Positions 1 through 12,394 of a stretch of DNA of 45,540 bases are shown here, one piece after another. Source of the DNA: Mesotaenium endlicherianum (Eukaryota; Streptophyta; Zygnematophyceae; Zygnematales; Mesotaeniaceae); the NCBI GenBank assembly GCA_009602735.1, contig WELA01007952.1, positions 640,490 through 686,029 of the forward strand, read 5' to 3'. The translations under genes and the position numbers were made by a program. Below the pieces are notes generated by a model. The model was given only the letters and a program-made list of their open reading frames with translations, made no database searches and had not been told where the DNA came from. Position 1 is the stretch's first letter. Each line of letters begins with the position of its first letter.

Positions 1-831
1 CCCCCCCTTCCCCCTTCTTGTCACTTGCGCCCTCTCATTTTTTCTCACGAACACGCCTGTCTTCTGCATGCACACTTGCACACCAAACACGCACAACACG
101 CGTACCCTCTGGGAGGCGCACGCCTGGTGAGGAGCTCATTGGCTGGCACTGGAGTCTGGCAAGCAAGGGCGGGATGGGAGTTTGGGAGGCGGTGAACTCC
201 TACACGCAAGCTGCACGCCACAGTGATAACGCCTGTCTGTCAGCGATTGTCTTCCACTCGTGAGCTCGAGTTTCTTGGGGCTTTTCTTTGCTGCCTGCAT
301 GGCTGGCGGGTGAGCGTGGCAAGCAGACGAGGGGGGGTGTACTATGCCCTCTCAGGCCATACTTGAGAGAGGAGTAGCGCACTACACAGAGACTCACAGG
401 ACTAGCGTATCACACTCACAACGCCAGTCAGAGAGGACGAAGGGATGGAGGGAGGAGAGCTTCTTTGGAGGTGTTGCAACGCAGGAACCGTGGACGAGGC
501 TGCTGGCTCTCTACTGCGTACGCGTGTGTGTAGGTGACGTCTGATGTGAGCAAGTTTTTTGCCTTGTTGCAAAAGTGGGCGTGGTCTGACATTGCCTATA
601 CATGTGTTGGTCTACATGCGATTGTAGGTGTTTGTCATTTTTTCTTCACACGCACGCACGCACGCATACATACACACACGCACACGCACACGCACACACA
701 CACACCCACCCACACACACACACGCACGCGTGTGTCTACTACTTGGGAGGAGAGAGTGCGTAGCACGTGCCCAAACATGTGCGGTATGTAAGCGTGCTTG
801 ACTTACTGTCATAAATTGTGAATATGAGCAG
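1..831 (+). other. Intron 2 (or further upstream part) of reductase copy 1
   Basis: No sequence like exon 1 or exon 2 of copies 2 and 3 (the [12 protein letters not shown] region) is present, so this stretch is read as intron. It is at least 831 bases, against 351 and 381 bases for the same intron in copies 2 and 3. It ends in the acceptor GAGCAG at 826-831. It holds CA repeats at about 648-732 and nothing else that I can support. Confidence 0.6.
648..732. repeat. (CACG)n/(CA)n microsatellite
   Basis: ACGC tetranucleotides grading into CA dinucleotides, inside the intron before exon 3 of copy 1. Confidence 0.85.
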
Positions 832-2980
832 ACAAGAAGGTGCGCGATGCGAAGCAGGCCTTTGACAGCGCGATGGACTCCGGCCTCCACCTCTTCGACA
901 CTGCGGGTGCGTGCGTGTGGGCACATCTCCTCCTCGCCCTGCACCCATGGACCAGAGCAGGGACCAGTCTTGCACGCCATAGAAAGGATGGGATCGCTGT
1001 TTCTGCAACCCCTGAACGAGTCTGTGCAGAATACAGGCGGTAAATCCAGCACGCAGCTCTTTTCACGCTCTGAAAAGTTTGTCATGCCGCTACGTCCCAC
1101 TCCTGTGCCTCCCTCCCTCCCTCCCTCCCTTGGAAAAACACACCTCCACACCTTTGAAGGTTGCTCACTTCTTTCTGTGTATTGGTTCTACCAACTGACC
1201 TCGTGGCCTCGTGAAGGAAGACAGAGAGCTCCAGGCATCAGCCACGGCAAACAGTTTTGGGCCAGTGATACCATAATGTCTCTACTGTCATTGTTGTAAT
1301 CAGTTTGCTTCTTTATGATGAGTGCGGAGGGACTGCATTGATCTTATATTGACTAGAAGAAAGTCCTTACAGTGGTTTCATCCCCAATTGTCCAGAGATT
1401 GGGCATGCTTGTGCATGTATACACATGCATATATGCGAATCTATTCATATATAGATGCATATATATACGCATGTATACATGTATATTTAACTACTTACAT
1501 ATGGATATGGTCATGCATATAATTACACATGTGTACATACATATGTAATGTATATGTATATATGTGCATGCAAAGATGAGGTCTTGAGCCGTTCCTTTTC
1601 TGCTCTGCTTGTTAGCCTGGTTACTGTTTGCTTCTCCCCCAAAAGCTCCACCCTCCAAGCTTCCCCCCCNCCCCTCCCTTCCCCCCCAACAACCAAAAAA
1701 AAGTATCCCTCCCTCTACAGCATGCAGCTATGTGGCACTTTCAAGGGGCTCCAGGTGACGCGTTACAGGTGTTCACATGCCAAAAAGAAGAGAAAAATTA
1801 GATAAGAAGAGTGGTGCTCTTTCTTCTCTCGCTAGTTGCTCGACGCTTTCACTCCATACCACATTGGACATTGTGTGTGACCCAAGGTTATAGGCTCTGC
1901 AGTTTTAATTGCACCTGCACGAGTCGTTCAGAGAAACTCGGGCGGATGCATCGCTTCATGTGTATCTTACATGTGAGACGTACACAAACAAAGAATGTCA
2001 CATATGGAGCCACTGGCTCATATGTCCTCTTCTGAGAGTCAAGTCTTCTGCCCAATAAGCCCAAGGTTTTAAAAGTTAGTGCAACGCATACAAAAAATTA
2101 CGTGTGCTTTTGAGTACTAGCTGACCGCCTTCTCGTTGGCTCCCCTCTCTTGCGCCGGACTCTCCCTTGTCCGCTCGCCGACTGCCATGTGTTGCCTCCT
2201 TGCTCGTCCGACGCTTGATCCTGGGCGGCCGAATGTAACCAAAAGCAGAGGTGTATGGCACGAAGCAGGTAGAGCTTCATCGTCTCTGCTCCGCCCTTGC
2301 TGCTTACTCTTGATCCCCTCAGAGCTCCACGACCCCGAGCCTTGCATTGCTGCATGCAACTGTCTCATGCCCCTCCTCCTCCCTCCTGGTGCGCCTCCAT
2401 CTTTAGCCTAGGCTGACGCAACCTCAAGCTGGAGTGGTGGTGATCAGTAAGCCTCTAGTGACGGCATCAGCCAAGTCATGTCAGCCTGGGCCAGGCCACG
2501 TATTGCCTGCTTGCCTGCTTGCCTACCCACTTGCCTGCCCGCCGGCCTGCCTGCCTGTATGTCTGCCTGCGTGCGTGCCTGCCTGCCTGCCTGCGGGCCT
2601 GCTTGCCTGCCTGCGTGCGTCCCTGCGCGGGCTTGGGCAAGCAGTTCTATGCATGTCCTTGAGTCCTTATGGACTTGAGGTATGACTGCCTCACACTTTT
2701 AGAGAGGACCATGAGTGTGCGCTGGAAGCACATCAGAAGCAACTTATGCAGGCGATAAACTTGAGATAGTCTTGTAAGTATGATGAAAGAAGCAAGGGTA
2801 CCTACTAACGACCAGACAGGCTATCGCCGCTCACTGTGTTTCAAAACGCGGCACTTACACGTGTCTCACACGTGCATTCATTAATTTGTGCATGCATACG
2901 GATGTGTCCGCTGTCCCTTACCTTTCCCGGAAATGAGAGACGCATACGACTAAACACCCGCGCGTGCGCGCGTACGCGCG

Positions 2981-3034
<54 letters not shown>

Positions 3035-6000
3035 CACATACACGCACACGCACATGCACATACTTTTACAGAAACTTGTACTCTGTGCACGTATTCTCTG
3101 TTTGCATGCGTGTGCTTCTGGCGTGCAACTATCTCCATGTGCCCGTTGCACGGTGTGTCCGCACTAGCGTACAAGAGTGACCATTCAGCAGCTTGGCAAG
3201 GTGATGTGGCCAACCTGCTTGACTCCAGTTGGCGTGCATACGACTCTTGCACGGGGGCGGGGGTGGTGTTGGTGGTGGGCTTGCAGTTTGGCAGCGATGA
3301 CTCGGAGAAGCTTCTGGGCAGGTGCCGCACTCGCACATTCGCACCCTTTCCACTCTCCCTCCATCCTCCGCCAGCTCTTTCTTTTGAGCGTTTGACTGTC
3401 CTGTTACGAGTTTTCTCGGTTGTTGTCATGGAAGCATGGTTTCTTTCGCTGGCCACTCATCATTACTTCTATCACTGCAAGCCACTACAAGCCTTTCCTT
3501 CATGTTTATGAACAGCCATAGCAGCGGCAGCAGCGGCGGCAGCAGCAATTAAGGGAACCCCTTTTTTGTGCTAGTTGGCAGCGTGACTGGAATCCTTGCG
3601 GTGGGTTTGTACGTACACATCAGCAGGGCAGTTTTAACGAGCACGAAGAAGCTTGTCATGCTTGAGCTGGAGTGCCCTTCTCCCCCCACCTCCTTGCTGC
3701 TGCTCCTGCTGCGAAGCTATCTGTATCCACACCTTTCTAAGTGGAGGGAAGGGCAGGGAAGGAGGAGTGGAGGGGGAAGGGAGGAGGGGGGATGGTGCCG
3801 GGGGAGCGAGAGGGAGAGTGGGGCAGTTGGAAGAGAAGCTTTTTTTTGGGGGGTTGAAGGGGGAGGGGGTGGGGTTTGTTGTGATAACCTTTCCCCATCT
3901 TTTTTTCCTGCACTAGGGCTACATATTCACATCCTTGAGGGACCGAACCACGGACCTCACTGCTGACGTGGAGTTTGGTGATGTGGCACGGCTATGGTGC
4001 ATCCATGTGGCAGGTTCATAGCGGAGAGGAAACGGAAAGGGGGAGAGGGGAACGGGGTTGCCCCTCTGGTGGCCACAAAATACGCGGCGCTGCCGTGGCG
4101 GCTGGGCCGGCGCTCGGTGGTGGATGCGCTCAAGGCGTCGCTGGATCGCCTGGGCCTGCCATCCGTTGACCTCTACCAGCAGCACTGGTGAGCGTGCGTG
4201 CGCGAGGGCGGAAGGTGCTCTTCAGGAATGTGTGTGTGTTCAAGTGCAAAGCGTTTACAAGTGTGAGCGTGTGTGTATGTGTGTGTGCACGTGCACCTGT
4301 AGGCGGCAATATCCAGCTGCCCCAGGCTGCCGGAGGCTTCTTGTCGGCTCAAATTGGTGCAAGGAAAGAGCTTGCCCCCTCTGCTATACTCACTCGCCCG
4401 CTGCCTTCTTTCTCTTGTCTACTTGGAGTCGAGAAGTCCTTCTCTTTATCCTCGTTGGTCGACTCTCTTTCCCTTCCCACCTCTTTCTCACCCTCTGGCC
4501 CTCTGGCCCTCTCCCCCTCTCCCCCTCTCCCCCTCTCCCGGTAGCTTGGTCGTGCTCAGGCGTAGGTTGCTGTGACAGTTGCTTCATGGACGCTTCCGGA
4601 GATGCTTAGACTTCTAGTCGCCCCGCTGGAGACCCTACAGGTTTCTCTCTGCTTCACTTGAGCCTAGTAGAGACCGCTGGAAGAGTCCAGTTCGATCGGA
4701 ATCCTGAGAAAGAGGAATGGGGCTCGAGACGAATTGGTGCATGTGAGAATGCGCGAGCGCTGATCAGTCTCCCTTTGGGGGATTGAGGATTCACAGCATG
4801 AACATATCTGACGGTGGTCTGACGAGTGTTTGTCCGTGTGTCATTGTGCGGCGGGGGCGCTCGCGCCGTCTCTTCCGCTCGTGACAAATGGCGCCTCTCT
4901 GCAACGCAGGCCTGGTCTGTGGGGCAACGAAGGTGAGAGCAAAGCGCTCGCAATCGCACCCTCCCTCTGCAGCCCTTCAGACCCCCTTTGCCTTTTGCCT
5001 CTCTCAATTTCTCTCATTTCTCTCAGACACGTAAGAATGCCATCGAGACACCCCATCATCACGCCCTCGTCAGCAGGACACCCTGTATGTCGCGAACTCT
5101 TGCAAGCATTTTCACTCGCATTCAACTGCACCCAGCCCTGATTCTTGGCAGAGGCTCAGCAAGCACCGGTGTGTATTTCTCAATGGCGAGGGGGAGCGCC
5201 GTGCGCGTGTGCGCGTGTGCATGTGTGCATGTGTGCGCGTGTGCAGGGTATATTGATGGGCTGGCGGACTGCGTGGAGCTTGGCCTCACCAAGGCCATTG
5301 GCGTCTCCAACTTCACCGGTGTGTAACGGTCACCCCATGCTTTGTCCCTTCGCCCCCTTTGATTTCCCCCTGAGGGGGCTGGTGTGCCTGCCTGCTTGTC
5401 AGGTCTGCGTGCTTGTGCATTGGTGCGGTTCCTCATTAGAGCTTTGGGAGCAGAGGTGAGGGAGGAAGAGAGGGAGGGAGGGAGGGAGGAGGGAGGAAAG
5501 AAGATGGGAAGGGGGGGAGGGAGGGACTTGCTTGCTTGCGCTATGGGGATCATGGATTCCAGCTAGGCCAGGTTCGTGGCGCGATGCGAGGACTGGCCTT
5601 ACTGGCAGTGGGTTGAAATTGACAGAGCGTGCTCCTTGTTCTTTTTTTTGTTCTTCTTGTTAGAGGGCACTGAAGCTCGTGGAGGAAACGTCAATGCCAG
5701 CATCGGCATTGGCCTTCCGTCGATTATGCTCAGATCAGGTGGTGCACTTGTCATGTGACACGTGTTACTGCCGTAAATTGTAAATGGATTTTGCTCGGCT
5801 GTCCACCCGCAGTGGGAGCCGGTTGTGCCACGTTTGTTGCACCATCATCATCACACTCAACTGGGATTGACGTTCAAGCGGAGCATGATGTCACACATCC
5901 CACGTTCTATGCTTGTCGCCGTTCCTATACTCTTCTTCCACGGTCGCAACACTTGCAACCTTTGTGGCTTCAAAAAGCCAAAAGCTATGCGAGACAAAAC

Positions 6001-9000
6001 AAAGCCTCTCCTCTCCTCCCCCCCCCCCCTTCAAAACATCCCCTTCTCTTCCCCTTCTTCTTGCGCGTGTAGCATTGTTGCTGACTCCAGCCAGGGACTG
6101 TCCCTGCGTTTTTCAGTTATAAGTGAGTGTTAGTGTGTGATGAGATTGCACAACGCACTCGTATACTTGCACCTCCCTATCTCCCCTCTCATCCACGCCC
6201 CCCCCCTCCTCCCCAACTCGCCGCAAGAGATGCTTGCACATACCGACGTGCGCTCAAGTGCATCCCTGTGGACTCGCGACGGAGGGAAGAGCGCGCACGT
6301 CGAAACTCGATGCCGACTCTGCTTGGGTTACGTGCTCCTCCCTCGTGATGTCACGTGGCGTCCCTATGGGCGTGTCTGACCTCCGTTTTGTCTGTGCCTG
6401 GCCCTGGGGGTGGCAGCTGAGAGGCTGACCAAGGCGCACGCGCAGCTGGCCAAGCGCGGCATCCCCCTCGCCTCCAACCAGGTCCAGACTGCTTCTCAGT
6501 TCAATTGCGGCTGGGCATGAGTGCTGCCCGCGTGGGGATGAACAAGTGCAGCGGATGGGCTCGTTCTTTTCTTTCTTCTGTTTGTCCTCTCTGTCTTTGG
6601 GTTGAGAAGCACCTTGCTTGCGCTGTTGCTTTCCTCTCTGCTCAAGGAAGGTACTCAGACTGGTAGGGCTTCACTGTGACTGAAGTGTAGGGACCTGGGA
6701 GGGGAAATTTTTTGTTTGTCGGTTGCGGGAACCTCACACACGCGCACATACACGTGCCTTTCCCTCCCTGTGCGCATGCAGGTGCACTACAACCTGCTGT
6801 ACCGGCTGCCGGAGCGCAACGGCGTGAAGCGCGCGTGTGAGGACCTGGGGGTCTCCCTCATCGCCTACAGCCCCCTTGCCCAGGGTGCGACCGCCCCACC
6901 GTCCGCCTGCCCCATCTGCCTGCCCGCTTGCACATTCGTTCACCCGCTTGCACTTTCGCCTGCTGATTCGCTCTTTTCGTCTGCAGGCTGCCCCAAAGAG
7001 GGGCCTTCTCGTCAACCTGAGTTGTAGACAGTATGCAAGGTGGTTGTGTTGTGCGAATCCGAGTGTCACCAGCAAATCATCTGTCGTTTTTTGGGCTCCT
7101 GCGGGGCCTCGTCTCTTGCCCCCAAGTTTGCGGGAACAGGGACCGCCACCACTGCCTGCCGCCTGGAGCTAGGAGGGCAAAGGGCGAGCGCATGTCGGAG
7201 CCTTGCGCTGGGGAACATATCAGGAGGGCATGGATGCATGGATGGCTTGGGGAATGTTAAGAACATGAATGACTGCGGGCCTTGCCTGTTCGGCGCTCTG
7301 AGCTCGCCTTAGACGAGCAGATCCTGCATGCACCGCAGTGGGGGCCGTTGCTGAGATCCTGAGGGTTGGCCCTGCATGGCTCCTGTTCTGCTTCGCTCTG
7401 CACGCACACGCAGAGGAAAGAGGGAAGGAGGGGAAGCTTCGTTTTGAAACTGTGCACGCAAATGCGGCGCAGCATGAGGGCGTGTGCGCGCGTGTGTGTG
7501 CGCGCGTATGTGTGTGCGTGGGTGTGTGTGTGCATGCATGCGTGTGCGTGGACGTGGGTGTGTCCATGTGTGTTTTGTGTGCGTGGGCATGTGTGGGCCG
7601 GTTGTGGAATCGGCAATCCCAGGGGCTCGTCTGTTATTTAGCCTGCCGTGAATGCATCTTTTGCATGGGAGTGCCTCTCCTTATCTATCGTGTGTGTGCA
7701 TGCGTGCGTGTGGCTGGGGTGTGTGGCGTGAAGTGCAGGTGTGCTGAGCGGGAAGTACACTCCTGAGAATCCTCCAAAGGGGCCTCGCGCGCAATCATAC
7801 AAGACGGACTTTCTAGTTCGGGTACCCAGCCCCTCTCCTCCTCTGTTTGTGTGAAATTGCACCCAAAATATCCTCCACGTACACACTAGAAAAAGGTTGT
7901 GTATGCGCGTGATAGTGTGGATCCTTCTGTCCATCACATGTATGCCATGCATGTGTGCCTGCACATGTATGTACATGCGTTGGTGTCTGTGCGTGTGCGT
8001 GTGTGCGGCTCTGTTTGTGTGTGTGTCGTGTCTGTGTGAGTGGTTGCTTACGTGTGTATGTGTGTATACATGCCAGCCCTTCAGTTTCTATTAGGATGGA
8101 TCTATTCAAGCTGTTGTCGATGCGATGCGGGTGTTGGTGGCAGGCGGTACCATTGCTTAACAGGCTGCGGGAGCTGGGCCAGAAGTACGGCAAGACCCCC
8201 ATCCAGGTGCGAACGCGCCCACGTGCCCCCTACCCCCCAACCTATCACACACATTGCACTATATACGCTTGTTCTGGATATGTTGCGCGCATGCTGAGGC
8301 CCTTGAAAGAACAAATTTATATATGTAACTTAAAAGCTCAAAGGCTTCAGTATTTGATAGCCTTGTTTGCTCCCCTAGCCCAGGGTGAAGGTGTGTGATA
8401 AAGGGTTTTGAGTCCTCTGACCAGCACTGGCTGATGAGGCGATTGACTGGTGAGGATCGCGTTGCTCGTGACAGGTGTCGCTCAACTGGTTGGTTCTGCA
8501 AGGCGACACTGTGCCCATTCCCGGCGCCAAGAATAGCACCCAGGTGAGCGCCAGCTCAGCTGCATTTTGTGCTCTTACCCCGATTGAATCATGTGTGTGC
8601 CCCCCTCTAGGGTAGAAATGTGTGAATTATTGACTGCGGCTGAGCACACTACTTTTAGTGTCTCAGAGCTCTGGCTCGAATTCTACCTTCCCAGAAGGTT
8701 AGTGTGAAGGATGAAGGTTAGTGTGAAGGATGTAAGAGCATTGCATCGTGACTTGAAGGAAAAGAGCAGGGCTGCAGATTGATTGCACGCTCTATGCCAC
8801 TGATGGCCATGGGAGGCGTCGCTTCAAGTTTCTGCAGCGCACGCAGTGACTGCCCATTGCGAGCGAATGTTGTTGTACGATTATTGGGGTTCACCCTCAA
8901 CAATTTGAGCAAGCGAGCGTGTGGGCGGGTGTGAGAGAGCTGGAGGTCAAATAGTGAGTGGAGAAGTGACGCGTTGTTCACATAAACTTTCCATCACATA

Positions 9001-9197
9001 CATTTATCTGCGGGTTCGTGCTCTGTTGTATTTTTGTGACAAAGTGTTCCTTGGCAACTTCTTGTGGTGTGTTTCTGTAGGCACAAGAATTTGCTGGAGC
9101 TTTAGGGTGGAGCCTCTCAGCCGACGAGATTGAAGAGCTTCGAGACATCGCAAAGAGAGTACCTCCTGTTCAAGGATTTCCCGTGGAGGCGTGGTAG
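832..9197 (+). CDS. Aldo/keto reductase copy 1 (At1g06690-like, chloroplast type), 5' partial
   Basis: Exons, joined by GT-AG introns: 832-906, 2249-2268, 3287-3321, 4014-4187, 4910-4932, 5247-5318, 6417-6481, 6782-6884, 7739-7821, 8144-8206, 8475-8543, 9081-9197 (stop TAG). The joined frame stays open for 298 residues. These equal exons 3-14 of copies 2 and 3, so the transit peptide and first beta strands lie before base 1. Seen motifs: FDTAEVYG (catalytic Asp, and Tyr on a 20-base exon), [11 protein letters not shown] (Lys), [13 protein letters not shown] (His), [32 protein letters not shown], and the NADPH-binding VPIPGAK near the C terminus. By family this is an NADPH-dependent carbonyl reductase with the (alpha/beta)8 barrel; the plant homologue is plastidic, with no firmly assigned substrate that I know of. 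It ends FPVEAW, unlike the other copies. Introns are 268-1342 bases and make up about 90% of the locus. Family assignment is strong; individual splice sites are inferred but phase-consistent with the two sister genes. Confidence 0.87.
1408..1572. repeat. AT-rich TATATG/CATATA block
   Basis: Irregular alternating TATA, CATA and TGTA words in intron 3 of copy 1, unlike the GC-rich sequence around it. Confidence 0.7.
2180..2195 (+). promoter_or_regulatory. Conserved intronic element upstream of microexon 4, copy 1
   Basis: GACTGCCATGTGTTGC, ending 53 bases before the 20-base exon at 2249. Near-identical elements sit in the same intron of copies 2 and 3, while most surrounding intron sequence has diverged. 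It could be an extended branch-point region or an intronic splicing enhancer. The role is inferred only from position and conservation. Confidence 0.45.
2500..2632. repeat. (TGCC)n tetranucleotide repeat
   Basis: Degenerate TGCC/TGCG/TGCT units in intron 4 of copy 1. They keep several frames open and give an artificial Cys/Pro/Ala-rich translation. Confidence 0.85.
2957..3062. repeat. (CG)n-(CA)n alternating purine-pyrimidine tract
   Basis: About 35 bases of alternating CG followed by about 70 of CA in intron 4 of copy 1. Such alternation favours Z-DNA. Confidence 0.85.
7480..7600. repeat. (GT)n/(GC)n-rich tract
   Basis: Imperfect GTGTGCGC words in intron 10 of copy 1. A similar TG-rich stretch follows at about 7890-8070 in intron 11. 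Confidence 0.75.
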
Positions 9198-11713
9198 AGG
9201 TGCGAGGCACCTGGTGCAAATTACATATAGTTAGCATGACGTTTGGTATGTGGGATCTCCGTATCTAAGAGTAAATCTAAAATTGGATTATTTATGTTAG
9301 GTGCATCCTTTCAAGGATCTTGTATGATAAGTGGATGTGACTAGACTTTCTCCTTTTAATGACGACATTCAGGAAGTTAGCATATATGTGAATTTGCAGT
9401 TCAACAAAAGAAGGCTGATTGTTGAGCGGACGGTGGAAGTGTATATTGTATTGTATAAGTTTCGTTTATGCTTTGGAGTTGATACATATGAGATTTAATT
9501 GTAAGTTCATTAGTGGACATAAAGAGTGCTATGAGGTCACCTTTGATGAATTGACAACAATAATCATATCAAAGTATTAAATTTGAAGATGAGACAATAT
9601 TAAAGTCCAGAAATAGCAATGATTAATGACTTAGGCCGGAGTCGCGTAGACTATGACCTTCATTTATGTTTTTTTTCCTCAAAAAAGGTCTATTTTTGAT
9701 AATGCATTTTCTTCAGTGCACCTCTAATATGTTAGATTGTGCGTTCACATCATTGATTAAAGGGCATCCATGTATTTATGTGCAGTCGCTTTTGTCTGTA
9801 TATGTGTCTTGACTGTAATGAACTGTATACATGCCAGCTCGTGCTGTTTTTTTGCTAACATAGTTCAAATCAGAAAAAAGCCTAATACATATGTTGTGAT
9901 AATTGACTTTACATACTTACGCTGATACGCATATGGCATCAGGGAGACTGTCATTGCCTGCATGAAAACACCTTGTACAGTTTTGCATTTATGCAAACAT
10001 GTACACATAACTGGCTGATTACATATACAAAAGGATGTGAGCAAAAGCCATGCTTTCTTATTTTCGACTGTGCACAGCGTTTGTGGAATTGCACCCCTTT
10101 TGGCCATGCCAAATATTTCAAAAGAAAACTTGCTCGCATTCAAACTGCCCTCACACGTCAAGACTTCATCCTGCCATATAAGTTGCATTTTAGTCCCTCA
10201 AAATTGATTCGAGAGTTTAATGGCTTTGTGACCTTGGCTTCTCGTTCTAGCTAAAGACGCGTTCTCACAACATTCCCCGAACATTTCATCCTGGACCTGA
10301 GTACTTGAGTTCGAAATTGTCGGCCCATTACACTCGTGCATTTCAAATGGAAGGATAGAAAGAAAGGCGCCCGTAAAGACGGCAGGCGTACGCGACTTGA
10401 GACATTAGGCGTACGTGGGCAGAGCCGGCAGGGGTACGGGAGCATAATGGCAGGGGGTACGCGAGCAGAGACGGCAGGGTTACGCGAACAGGTTCATCAG
10501 GGTTACCCGAGCAGATATGGCGGGGGTACGCGAGCAGGGTCGTCAGGGGGTACGAGAGCAGTGACGGCAGGGGTACGCGAGCAGGTTCGTTGGGAGGTAC
10601 GAGAACGAAGACGGCAGGGGTACGCGAACAGGTTCGTCAGGGATATGAGAGCAGAGACGGCAGGGGTACGCGAGCAGGTTCGTCAGGGATACGAGAGCAG
10701 AGATGGTAGGGGTACGCGAGCAGGTTCGTCCAGGTTCGTCGGTGATATGAACTGACAGGCCTGGTCTACATTATAACAGCCTGACAGGTTGTATTTGTTG
10801 ATATTTGAGCCTGCACGTCGACTGTTGACGTCCGGGTCATTTTATGATAGTAAAAGCAAGTAAAAGTCAACAAGAAGTATGTAATGTCAGACGCCTTCTA
10901 AAAAGACCGCCAATGGCAAGTGCGGTTGACGTTTCATTTCGGCCTCTAGCTGCCTCCCGCTTGCTTTGGCTCCATCTGGCTGTACCTCTAGCTGCCCCTA
11001 GCTGTCCGAATTGCAAACCACTGCATATCAACTGCATATATACCACTTCAAACGAAAATTTTGACCTTAGAAATCAGGTGAAAGCCAACGTGCAGGATGC
11101 AGATCGATTCACTCGATCATGCTCGATCGAGACTAGACTCGATCCACATGCAGACCAGTTACACTAGCTGAAGTATGTGTGGAAATGTTTTACTGACGTC
11201 TCTGACCGTGAAAATTCCTGGCTTGGTCTGGCGTCATAATTTTCTGAACATTCTTGAACATGTTTGAAATCATGACTCATATACATATCTATGCAGAGCT
11301 GGACAGGACCTAGAGAGGCCCATGAGGTCGCCTTTTGTTGTCTCTTCTGTTAGAGTTGACTCTGATTCGGCTGGTCGTGGTACAGAGTAATAATAGGTAG
11401 AGTGGGGATAATGAGGGATAATGGCTGACATCTGATGGGGACTAGGTTGGCCAGACAACCTCTAGGCCCAGAGCATGCAGTGTATCAGTGACGAGAGCAC
11501 TGGTTAATTAGGTATAAAATGAGCTCGAATATCTCAATGCGCTTGAAGTTAGAAAATCAGGTCGCTGGCAATAAGCTGTCCGCATTGATTCTTTCCGAAT
11601 TATCACAAGAGGTCTGATACAATAATCAAGCAAGGGCCAAGGCGACCATCATATATCTGCTCATACTTTGCTGATTCGTTTAGCTAGAGTCTGTGTCACC
11701 GTCAAGTACACAC
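9198..11713. other. Intergenic region between reductase copies 1 and 2
   Basis: About 2.5 kb, clearly richer in A+T than the flanking introns. It must hold the 3' UTR of copy 1 and the promoter and 5' UTR of copy 2. The only structured element I see is the minisatellite at 10381-10745. Open frames of about 100 codons on both strands near 9865-10254 overlap each other and resemble nothing I know. Confidence 0.7.
10381..10745. repeat. 46-base minisatellite (two 23-base half units)
   Basis: Degenerate head-to-tail copies of a G-rich unit, built from GGGGTACGCGAGCAGGTTCG followed by TCAGGGATACGAGAGCAGAG. The unit is about 46 bases, itself two related halves of about 23 bases with the shared core GGGNTACGNGAGCAG. 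Roughly eight full units are present. It keeps one reading frame open on the + strand (10336-10755), but the half-unit length is not a multiple of three, so the translation alternates between frames of the repeat. I take it as non-coding. It lies about 1 kb upstream of the copy 2 start. Confidence 0.85.
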
Positions 11714-12355
11714 ATGGCAGCAGCGGCTGGGCTTCAGAATGCAATCGTAGAGGTAGCAGCTCGTGGCGATGTCCTCGCGTTATCTTCATGTGCTCAGCGC
11801 CGGGTGAGTTCTGCGTGGCATGACTTGACTGCCAGCATGAAGTTTCTCTTCTTGAACTTCTGCATCGATTCTCTCTCTTCTGATGTTGACTCTTACGACG
11901 TGACCTCGAGGTTGGCCATCCTTGGTGAGTCAGGCTGCTTTGTACAATTGAACTGCTGCATTGTGCACGAACAGTTTTATACTGTGAAACTGTGCCAAAG
12001 GTTGTGAAAGTTGAAGCCAACGTCCTTCCATGCCCCCTAACCTACCTATATGCAAGTCAGAAGTTAAAGTCGAAGTCCTGGCTGCCCTAACAGTCCAAGC
12101 TATGGACCCTTCCTCTTGTAACGCAATGCAATATGCCAATTTGCGACTGCTCAACATACAAGGACTGTCTTAGAGAATGCAGTCAGGAATTTCATGTTGA
12201 GTGGAAATCTTTCTTCTTAAAAAGCTATTGTCAGCATTATCGGACCCATGTTTAGGAGAGCAAAGACATGAAATAAAAGCATGTCTTTTGCTTTAGTCAC
12301 ACACACGCACACGCACACACACGCACGCGCACACACACACACACACACGCGCACG

Positions 12356-12394
<39 letters not shown>

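Noticed and set aside
2500-2632. Cys-rich peptide from the TGCC repeat
   Set aside because: The repeat opens several frames at once, and the segment lies in an intron of copy 1.
9865-10254. Overlapping open frames of about 93 and 107 codons on both strands
   Set aside because: They lie in A+T-rich intergenic DNA, are mutually antisense, and resemble no family I recognise.
10381-10745. CRISPR-like array
   Set aside because: The repeats are contiguous and degenerate with no unique spacers, in a eukaryotic nuclear context.
10336-10755. A 139-codon open frame rich in Arg/Gly/Glu
   Set aside because: It is the translation of the 46-base minisatellite. The repeat length is not a multiple of three, and there is no homology or splice support.
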